A stretch of DNA of 64,000 bases from an uncultured Lachnospiraceae bacterium. Its GTDB lineage: Bacteria; Bacillota; Clostridia; Lachnospirales; Lachnospiraceae. Shown piece by piece: positions 58,665 to 64,000 of this stretch (the first letter of the stretch is position 1; each line of letters opens with the position of its first letter). Where the stretch lies: positions 186,001-250,000 of the forward strand of contig CAJTUB010000003.1 of assembly GCA_910579465.1 (NCBI GenBank), given 5' to 3'. A program made the position numbers and the translations under genes. The notes under the pieces are model-generated. The model did not search any database. It saw only the letters and a list, made by a program, of their open reading frames with translations, and was not told the origin of the DNA.

Positions 58665-58814
58665 GTGCGAGTAAAAATTACCTTAGCATGCACAGAGTGT
58701 AAGCAGCGTAATTACAACACCATGAAGGAAAAGAAAAATCATCCTGACAGAATGGAAACGAAGAAGTACTGCAAGTTCTGTAAGTCACACACGCTGCATA
58801 AGGAAACCAAGTAG
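58665..58814 (+). CDS. rpmG: 50S ribosomal protein L33
   Basis: A 49-residue protein with the L33 pattern RVKITLACTECKQRNYNT and YCKFCKSHTLHKETK (two CxxC pairs, the zinc-binding form). The start is GTG 58665 behind GGAGGT (58651-58656). It heads the conserved rpmG-secE-nusG order. Confidence 0.96.
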   Translation: MRVKITLACTECKQRNYNTMKEKKNHPDRMETKKYCKFCKSHTLHKETK

Positions 58815-58880
58815 TCGGTCAAATCGTTTTCACTTCCGGTTGTTACGGAAGAAGCGGCAGACAGGAAGGAAAAGTGAAGC

Positions 58881-59093
58881 ATGGGAGAAGTTACTGCAAA
58901 CACTACGCAGGAAAAGACTCCGAAGAAGAGCTGGTTCAAGGGTCTGAAATCGGAATTTAAGAAGATTGTATGGCCTGATAAGGAATTGCTTGTAAAAGAG
59001 TCGGCGGCTGTTATCGTCATTACTGTTATTCTCGGCCTTGTCATTGCATTGCTTGATATGGCGGTAGAGTACGGCGTGAACTTAATAATCTGA
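58881..59093 (+). CDS. secE: Preprotein translocase subunit SecE
   Basis: A 70-residue protein with a single membrane helix (SAAVIVITVILGLVIALLDMAVEYG). The conserved amphipathic segment FKGLKSEFKKIVWPDKE precedes it. It stabilises SecY in the translocon. The ATG follows GGAAGG. nusG begins 20 bp downstream. Confidence 0.96.
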   Translation: MGEVTANTTQEKTPKKSWFKGLKSEFKKIVWPDKELLVKESAAVIVITVILGLVIALLDMAVEYGVNLII

Positions 59094-59112
59094 TTTGGGA
59101 CAAGGTGACGAT

Positions 59113-59634
59113 ATGGCAGAGGCAAGATGGTATGTTGTGCATACCTATTCCGGTTACGAGAATAAGGTAAAGGCAAACATTGAAAAAACAATCGAAAACA
59201 GAAAGCTCCAGGACCAGATTCTCGAAGTGTCCGTTCCGTTAGAGGATGTCATCGAGATAAAGAACGGAAAAGAAAAGACGGTACAGAGAAAAATGTTCCC
59301 TGGCTATGTGCTGCTCAACATGTATATGAATGACGACACATGGTATGTGGTGCGGAACACCAGAGGCGTGACGGGCTTTGTCGGTCCGGGAAGCAAGCCG
59401 GTGCCGCTCACAGAGGAAGAAATGCTGAACATGGGACTGAAACGCGACCAGGAGGTTGTTTACGAATTTGAGGTTGGTGATACGGTACAGGTTGTGTCCG
59501 GCGTATGGGAAAATACGGAGGGCGTTGTACGTCTCATTAACCGCGAAAAGAAGAGCCTCACCATCAGTATCGATATGTTTGGCCGCGAAACACCTGTTGA
59601 GATTGGATTTGCGGACGTAAGGGCCGGCAAGTAA
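59113..59634 (+). CDS. nusG: Transcription termination/antitermination factor NusG
   Basis: A 173-residue factor binding RNA polymerase. The N-terminal NGN domain begins ARWYVVHTYSGYENKVKANIE, and the C-terminal KOW domain has GDTVQVVSGVWENTEGVVRLIN. ATG 59113 follows AAGGTG; the frame continues 6 codons upstream from a TTG. Length is normal. Confidence 0.97.
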   Translation: MAEARWYVVHTYSGYENKVKANIEKTIENRKLQDQILEVSVPLEDVIEIKNGKEKTVQRKMFPGYVLLNMYMNDDTWYVVRNTRGVTGFVGPGSKPVPLTEEEMLNMGLKRDQEVVYEFEVGDTVQVVSGVWENTEGVVRLINREKKSLTISIDMFGRETPVEIGFADVRAGK

Positions 59635-59659
59635 GAAACAAAAGCGGAGAAAATCCGCA

Positions 59660-59750
59660 GTGGGAGGAATCAGCCGCAGGCTGAGGGTATTCTGAGCGGT
59701 AAAAGACTGCAGGGACGAGTACCTAACCCCGATAACACCACATTTTAGGA
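59660..59750 (+). promoter_or_regulatory. Putative L1-binding leader upstream of rplK
   Basis: The segment begins with GTGGGAGGAAT (59660-59670) and ends ACCAC, which can pair with the start. The same 11 bases recur at 60238 in front of rplA with a similar ACCAC end. The repeat fits known L1 autoregulation of rplK-rplA, although the exact fold has not been tested. Confidence 0.5.
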
Positions 59751-59761
59751 GGTATACAACA

Positions 59762-60190
59762 ATGGCAAAAAAGGTTACAGGTTACATTAAGTTACAGATT
59801 CCTGCCGGTAAGGCAACTCCGGCACCGCCGGTAGGACCGGCTCTCGGTCAGCACGGTGTCAATATCGTACAGTTTACGAAGGAATTCAACGCAAGAACCG
59901 CAGACCAGGGAGATATGATTATCCCGGTTGTAATTACGGTTTATGCCGACAGAAGCTTCAGCTTTATTACAAAGACTCCGCCGGCTCCGGTTCTTTTAAA
60001 GAAGGCCTGCAATTTAAAGAGCGCTTCTGCAGCCCCGAACAAGACGAAGGTTGCTACTATTAAGAAGAGCGAAGTGAAAAAGATTGCAGAGCTGAAGATG
60101 CCTGACTTAAATGCAGCCAACATTGATTCCGCAATCAGCATGATTGCAGGTACTGCAAGAAGCATGGGCATTACGGTCGTTGATGACTAA
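59762..60190 (+). CDS. rplK: 50S ribosomal protein L11
   Basis: A 142-residue protein with KVTGYIKLQIPAGKATPAPPVGPALGQHGVNI and the rRNA-binding C-terminal segment ARSMGITV. ATG follows AGGAGG. First gene of rplK-rplA. Confidence 0.97.
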   Translation: MAKKVTGYIKLQIPAGKATPAPPVGPALGQHGVNIVQFTKEFNARTADQGDMIIPVVITVYADRSFSFITKTPPAPVLLKKACNLKSASAAPNKTKVATIKKSEVKKIAELKMPDLNAANIDSAISMIAGTARSMGITVVDD

Positions 60191-60237
60191 GTTCCCGCAA
60201 GGGCTGCGGACAAGGCGCCGCAGATTGTGAGATGAAT

Positions 60238-60275
60238 GTGGGAGGAATTAGTACCTCATTCCGCAAATACCACTA
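60238..60275 (+). promoter_or_regulatory. Putative L1-binding site upstream of rplA
   Basis: GTGGGAGGAAT (60238-60248) is identical to the motif before rplK. ACCAC closes the potential stem near 60269. Its place between rplK and rplA suits translational feedback by L1. Confidence 0.45.
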
Positions 60276-60288
60276 GGAGGTTAATAGA

Positions 60289-60981
60289 ATGAAAAGAGGA
60301 AAAAAGTATACCGATGCTGTGAAGGCTTTCGATAAGACCGCACAGTATGATACAAATGAAGCAATCGGTTTAGTGAAGAAGTCCGCTACCGCAAAGTTTG
60401 ACGAGACCGTAGAGGCACACATCAGACTCGGCGTAGACGGTCGTCACGCTGACCAGCAGGTACGTGGTGCGGTAGTTCTTCCGCACGGTACCGGTAAGAA
60501 AGTAAGAGTATTGGTTTTCGCGAAGGGCGAGAAGGCAAACGAGGCAGAAGCCGCAGGTGCTGATTATGTAGGAGCAGAGGAGCTGATTCCGAAGATTCAG
60601 AATGACGGCTGGTTTGAGTTCGACGTAGTAGTAGCTACCCCGGATATGATGGGCGTTGTCGGACGTCTCGGCCGTGTGCTCGGACCGAAGGGCTTAATGC
60701 CGAACCCGAAGGCTGGTACTGTTACGATGGATGTAACCAAGGCTGTCAATGATATTAAGGCAGGTAAGATTGAGTACCGTCTTGATAAGACAAATATTAT
60801 TCATGTTCCGGTAGGAAAGGCTTCCTTTACCGAGGAGCAGCTCGCAGACAACTTCCAGACGATTATGGGTGCAATCATTAAGGCAAAGCCTGCATCTGCG
60901 AAGGGACAGTATTTAAGGAGCGTAACACTTGCGTCCACGATGGGCCCGGGTGTTAAGGTGAACACCGCAAAGTTAGGCTAG
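60289..60981 (+). CDS. rplA: 50S ribosomal protein L1
   Basis: A 230-residue protein: GKKYTDAVKAFDK, VEAHIRLGVDGRHADQQVRG, PKGLMPNPKAGTVT, GQYLRSVTLASTMGPGVKV. Start behind AGGAGG. It is the likely autoregulator of this unit. Confidence 0.97.
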   Translation: MKRGKKYTDAVKAFDKTAQYDTNEAIGLVKKSATAKFDETVEAHIRLGVDGRHADQQVRGAVVLPHGTGKKVRVLVFAKGEKANEAEAAGADYVGAEELIPKIQNDGWFEFDVVVATPDMMGVVGRLGRVLGPKGLMPNPKAGTVTMDVTKAVNDIKAGKIEYRLDKTNIIHVPVGKASFTEEQLADNFQTIMGAIIKAKPASAKGQYLRSVTLASTMGPGVKVNTAKLG

Positions 60982-61025
60982 ACTGAAATTTTGATTAGGC
61001 ATATCAAAAAAGTCCTTAAAAATGG

Positions 61026-61054
61026 TTGACACTGTGATAGAATTGTGTTATACT
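61026..61054 (+). promoter_or_regulatory. Consensus sigma-A promoter of rplJ-rplL
   Basis: TTGACA (61026-61031), 17 bp, TATACT (61049-61054). Confidence 0.85.
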
Positions 61055-61062
61055 GACAAGCG

Positions 61063-61219
61063 GATTACGGCTCATTACCGTATCCGCTTTTCGGGGAGTT
61101 CCCCGTATGACCGAAGACAGCAGGTACCGGAGTATCCGGTGTAAGGGAAGACGCCTGCCGAGGATTCAAGCGATTGTGATTTTGTTTGGCTCTTTGCGTC
61201 TTCGCAGAGAGTCTTTTTT
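61063..61219 (+). promoter_or_regulatory. Ribosomal protein L10 leader with attenuator
   Basis: The leader of rplJ-rplL contains the segment ACCGAAGACAGCAGGTACCG and GAAGACGCCTGCCGAGG, as in the known L10 leader class bound by L10-L12. An intrinsic terminator (CTCTTTGCG/CGCAGAGAG, 61190-61211, with T6) ends it. Excess L10 would favour termination. The stretch 61220-61367 has no gene. Confidence 0.8.
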
Positions 61220-61367
61220 ATGCACACGCCCCGTGCAGATGAAATTAGCCGCTGAAGCGGCGCACGGGCCGCGCGGCGAGCAAGGGAAGATAAATCTTTC
61301 CTACTCGATTTCGCTTTCCGGTCTTTGGATTCCGGCGTACGCGCCGTATTCTATAAGGAGGTAAAAG

Positions 61368-61862
61368 ATGGCAAAGGTTGAAATCAAAAAGCCGATTGTG
61401 GATGAGATTAAGGGCTATGCCGAGAAGGCAGGTGCAGCGGTGCTGGTTGATTACCGCGGTCTTACCGTTGAGGAAGATACTGCACTTCGTAAGGCATTAA
61501 GAGAAGCCGGTGTTGTATACAAGGTATACAAGAACACGTATCTCAATTTCGCATTCGAAGGAACCGAGTATGCAGAGCTTGCAAAGCATTTAGAGGGACC
61601 GACTGCAGTTGCGTTCGGTATCGAGGATGCGATTGCTCCGGCAAGAATTATTGCAGAGTTTGCAAAGAAGGCTCCGAAGCTTGAGTTCAAGGGAGGCGTA
61701 GTAGAAGGCGTTTACTACGACGTGGCAGGATTGGAAAAGCTTGCTACAATTCCGTCCAGGGAAGTACTTATTTCCAAGCTTCTTGGCAGCATGCAGTCCC
61801 CGGTTACCAATCTGGCAAGAGTTCTCAAGCAGATTGCGGAAAAGAACGGCGAGGCAGCATAG
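61368..61862 (+). CDS. rplJ: 50S ribosomal protein L10
   Basis: A 164-residue stalk protein: VEIKKPIVDEIKGYAEKAGAAVLVDYRGLTVEEDTALR, with the C-terminal helix that binds L12. ATG follows AAGGAGG. Confidence 0.97.
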   Translation: MAKVEIKKPIVDEIKGYAEKAGAAVLVDYRGLTVEEDTALRKALREAGVVYKVYKNTYLNFAFEGTEYAELAKHLEGPTAVAFGIEDAIAPARIIAEFAKKAPKLEFKGGVVEGVYYDVAGLEKLATIPSREVLISKLLGSMQSPVTNLARVLKQIAEKNGEAA

Positions 61863-61930
61863 CAGCATAAAAGCGGCACTGCCGCATAGTAGAAAATCAT
61901 TCAATTTAATTATTAATGGAGGAATATAAT

Positions 61931-62296
61931 ATGACAACTCAGGAATTTATCGATGCGATTAAGAGCATGACCGTATTAGAGTTAAACGATTTAGTAAAGG
62001 CTTGCGAGGAGGAGTTCGGCGTATCCGCAGCAGCAGGCGTAGTAGTTGCAGCAGCAGGTCCGGCAGCAGCAGCTGAGGAAGAGAAGACCGAGTTCAACGT
62101 AGAGCTGACCGAGGCAGGCGGCGAGAAGGTTAAGGTTATTAAGGTAGTTCGTGAAGTAACCGGCCTTGGCTTAAAGGAAGCAAAGGATCTGGTTGAGGGC
62201 GCTCCGAAGGTAGTGAAGGAAGGCGCATCCAAGGCAGAGGCTGAGGAAATCAAGAAGAAGTTAGAGGAAGTAGGCGCAAAGGTTACCTTAAAGTAA
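61931..62296 (+). CDS. rplL: 50S ribosomal protein L7/L12
   Basis: A 121-residue acidic stalk protein: TQEFIDAIKSMTVLELNDLVKACEEEFG, an alanine-rich hinge, and the C-terminal domain EKTEFNVELTEAGGEKVKVIKVVREVTGLGLKEAKDLV. ATG 61931 follows GGAGG. A terminator follows, and rpoBC do not appear in the next 1.7 kb. Confidence 0.97.
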   Translation: MTTQEFIDAIKSMTVLELNDLVKACEEEFGVSAAAGVVVAAAGPAAAAEEEKTEFNVELTEAGGEKVKVIKVVREVTGLGLKEAKDLVEGAPKVVKEGASKAEAEEIKKKLEEVGAKVTLK

Positions 62297-62312
62297 TCTT
62301 AAGTCTCCGGAG

Positions 62313-62345
62313 AGGGCTGTCCGCTTGTTGCGGATGGCCCTTTTT
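62313..62345 (+). terminator. Terminator of rplJ-rplL
   Basis: AGGGCTGTCCGC (62313-62324) pairs with GCGGATGGCCCT (62330-62341), with one non-Watson-Crick position, followed by TTTTTG. Confidence 0.85.
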
Positions 62346-62466
62346 GATTTATGAGAGATACGGCTCCCTGTATGCCGGCACAGCGTTTTTCCCCTTGTGC
62401 TGCCAGGCTTTCCAGGTGGAACCCTGTGCGAAGCAGCACAAGAGGGGAAGCAGGCTGCCCTGTTTT

Positions 62467-63048
62467 TTACCGCAGCATCGGCTGAATCTGCTTTTCGACA
62501 ATTGCAAAGGAAGCAGATGCCGGAATGAGCGCCATGTCGGCTACCAGGGAATTTGGTTTTCCGGTACAGTCGTCCTGACGGAACGGTACAAAATAATAGT
62601 TACGGGTATTTAAAAGCTTCCCGATGTTAGCAGCATTTCCGGTAAGACCGTCATTGCTGGAGATTGCCACTAAAACGGGGCGGTTATTGCGCAGGTGTGC
62701 CTTGACTGCCATGGTAACCGGTGTGTCCGTAATGCCGTAGGCAAGCTTGGCGATGGTATTTCCGGTGCAGGGAGCCACAATAATGAGGTCGAAGAGCTTC
62801 TTCGGACCAATCGGTTCCGCAGCCGGAATCGTGTCAATTACATTGTTGCCGGTAATGGCCTCGATTTCGGTACGGAAGTCGGAGGCTTTGTAAAAACGGC
62901 TGTCGATAGAAGCCGTATGAAAGGAAAAAATCGGGGTAACCGCTGCCCCGAGGCGAATCAGCTCTTTTAACGGATCAAGTATTTTTGAGAACGTACAGTA
63001 AGAAGCGGTAATGGCAAAGCCGATGCGTTTGCCCTGAAGGTTCTCCAT
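62467..63048 (-). CDS. dpaB: Dipicolinate synthase subunit B
   Basis: A 193-residue flavoprotein-type subunit (SpoVFB). Visible blocks are GKRIGFAITASYCTFSKI, VAPCTGNTIAKLAYGITDTPVTMA and VAISSNDGLTGNAANIG. With DpaA it makes dipicolinic acid, the calcium chelator of the spore core, from a lysine-pathway intermediate. ATG 63048 follows AAAGGAG; six codons upstream in frame are unlikely. It lies 4 bp after dpaA, so they are one operon. Its presence shows the organism sporulates. Confidence 0.94.
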   Translation of the reverse strand: MENLQGKRIGFAITASYCTFSKILDPLKELIRLGAAVTPIFSFHTASIDSRFYKASDFRTEIEAITGNNVIDTIPAAEPIGPKKLFDLIIVAPCTGNTIAKLAYGITDTPVTMAVKAHLRNNRPVLVAISSNDGLTGNAANIGKLLNTRNYYFVPFRQDDCTGKPNSLVADMALIPASASFAIVEKQIQPMLR

Positions 63049-63052
63049 AAGA

Positions 63053-63763
63053 TTACTCCTTTCCAAAATGAGTTTCTATTTCTTCAAACATAAGCTTTGC
63101 AGCGGAGTCCGGTGAAAAACGGGACGGAAGCGCCCCGCCCGGGACTATCCGTACGCCCGGAATTTCCTGCGTGCAGCAGGGCGTGCTGGCAAGCTCAATT
63201 AAAAGCGCCGGTGCGTCTTTTGCAGAAACCGGAAGTTTATCCAGAACCGGAAACGGTATCGTATTCAGAATCAGTGTGCCGTCAAGGGTGGCGAGACGTT
63301 CTAACGGCAGTGCCGTAAAGCCGTCCCGCTCTGCAAGCGCAAGCTCGGCCGGAGCTTTGCTGTATACAGTAACGTCGGCGTCAAGGGCCGCAAACAGACG
63401 GCTGCATTCCTTTCCGAGAAAACCGTAGCCCAGTACGAGAACACGGCTTTCACAAAGCGCCACAGGGGATTCGGAAATTGCAAGCGCGAGCGCGCCTTCC
63501 GCAGTATAAACGGAATTTTTTGTACGGAATGCTGCGCTTTGCGTTATCTTTCTATAGCCTGCTTTTGTAAGCAGTTCCATGTCGGACGCCGGACCGCCCC
63601 AGATCATGGCGTTTTCCTTTACCACATCGGTATGGGAGGTAAAATGCTCTTTCGGAGAGAGGATTAAGAGATCTGCCGGAGCCTGCTCCGACCAGCCGGC
63701 CCTAGTCAGCATAGCAGACAAAAGAGCGTGGCGGCAGTCATTTCCATAAATCATAAAGTTCAT
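63053..63763 (-). CDS. dpaA: Dipicolinate synthase subunit A
   Basis: A 236-residue dehydrogenase-like subunit (SpoVFA). The nucleotide-binding Rossmann motif is VLVLGYGFLGKECSRLF, followed by LILNTIPFPVLDK and ELASTPCC. It is shorter than the Bacillus protein (about 297 residues), mainly in the N-terminal half, as in many Clostridia-type DpaA. ATG 63763 follows TAGGAGC. In Bacillus the operon is sigma-K dependent; no clear sigma-K or sigma-E box was found upstream here. It is first in dpaA-dpaB. Confidence 0.92.
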   Translation of the reverse strand: MNFMIYGNDCRHALLSAMLTRAGWSEQAPADLLILSPKEHFTSHTDVVKENAMIWGGPASDMELLTKAGYRKITQSAAFRTKNSVYTAEGALALAISESPVALCESRVLVLGYGFLGKECSRLFAALDADVTVYSKAPAELALAERDGFTALPLERLATLDGTLILNTIPFPVLDKLPVSAKDAPALLIELASTPCCTQEIPGVRIVPGGALPSRFSPDSAAKLMFEEIETHFGKE

Positions 63764-63879
63764 AATTTGCTCCTAAGATTCATTTATAACACAGTGTATT
63801 CCCGAAATGTCGTTTTGTGTTTGCACAAAAAAGAAAAGAACAGAATAGAATAAAGGGAAAAATCCTGATAGGTGAAAAA

Positions 63880-64000
63880 ATGGGACAAAAATTTTTTTCG
63901 GGCGGAAACAGCGGAGAAGGCTTTCATAATTATTTTGACGGTATACTGCCGGTATGGGAGCGGCTGGAACGGTTCTTTATTATAAAGGGAGGACCGGGCG
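63880..64000 (+). CDS. P-loop ATPase of the PRK06851 type (3' end beyond window)
   Basis: ATG 63880 follows AGGTG and opens a frame to the window edge. The first 40 residues (FFSGGNSGEGFHNYFDGI...ERFFIIKGGPG) show a family start and the beginning of a Walker A motif. Clostridial relatives of this ATPase are uncharacterised. It is divergent from dpaA, sharing a 116-bp region with it. Confidence 0.7.
   Translation, partial: MGQKFFSGGNSGEGFHNYFDGILPVWERLERFFIIKGGPG

Noticed and set aside
63764..63879. Sigma-K or sigma-E promoter of dpaA
   Set aside because: An AATACACTGT box vaguely resembles a sigma-E -10, but no matching -35 lies at the right distance.

Overview
The window looks like chromosomal DNA of a Gram-positive, spore-forming anaerobe of the Clostridia, most likely Lachnospiraceae-like (an inference from gene content and style, not a database match). 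Signs are consensus AGGAGG ribosome sites and TTGACA/TATAAT promoters, lipoproteins with Thr/Pro-rich linkers, a DUF6465 protein, MscL with a zinc-ribbon tail, a FapA-like DUF342 protein, the dipicolinate synthase genes dpaA-dpaB, a spore-type LysM-GH18 enzyme, a SpoIID-like protein and a class B sortase. No tRNA, rRNA or CRISPR array was seen.

Layout. 0-8 kb: an ABC exporter pair (first gene cut by the window edge), a secreted GH10 xylanase, aroA, a DUF374 acyltransferase-like protein, a class C beta-lactamase-fold hydrolase and a histidine phosphatase. 8.1-14.2 kb: a LysM-GH18 gene of the YaaH/SleL type is split in two by a 4,750-bp element. The element carries a large serine recombinase, an XRE regulator, a zeta-type toxin with a candidate antitoxin, several small genes, a perfect 34-bp hairpin and a possible group II intron remnant. 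14-25.5 kb: an unrecognised protein with a GyrI-like C-terminus, a giant MolR/DUF4132 protein with a small partner, sortase B, a SpoIID-like protein and a tocopherol-cyclase-like protein. 25.5-40 kb: a YyaL thioredoxin-domain protein, lipoproteins, glutamate dehydrogenase, MscL, two CobW-type GTPases (one His-rich), a membrane GDPD and a cell-wall amidase.

40-51 kb is rich in aromatic and aspartate-family metabolism: aroF-tyrA on the minus strand, and yqeG-aroK-aroQ, efp and lysC on the plus strand. A 368-bp imperfect palindrome lies between aroF and a YgiQ radical-SAM gene. 51-58.5 kb: a subtilase with a zinc-phospholipase-like tail behind a leader terminator, a companion lipoprotein, a FapA/DUF342 protein and an HD-GYP response regulator. 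58.5-62.3 kb: the rpmG-secE-nusG-rplK-rplA and rplJ-rplL block with an L10 leader and two putative L1 sites. The end holds dpaB-dpaA on the minus strand and the start of a P-loop ATPase.

The most notable object is the split LysM-GH18 gene. The two junctions share a 10-bp core with one mismatch, and recombination at the core rebuilds a 430-codon frame exactly. The rebuilt phage-side site is a clear dyad around a central AC. A sigma-K-like promoter sits upstream of the 5' half, and dpaAB show that the organism makes spores. This is what a skin-like intervening element, excised during sporulation to restore a spore enzyme, would look like. The sequence alone cannot exclude a simple disrupting insertion.
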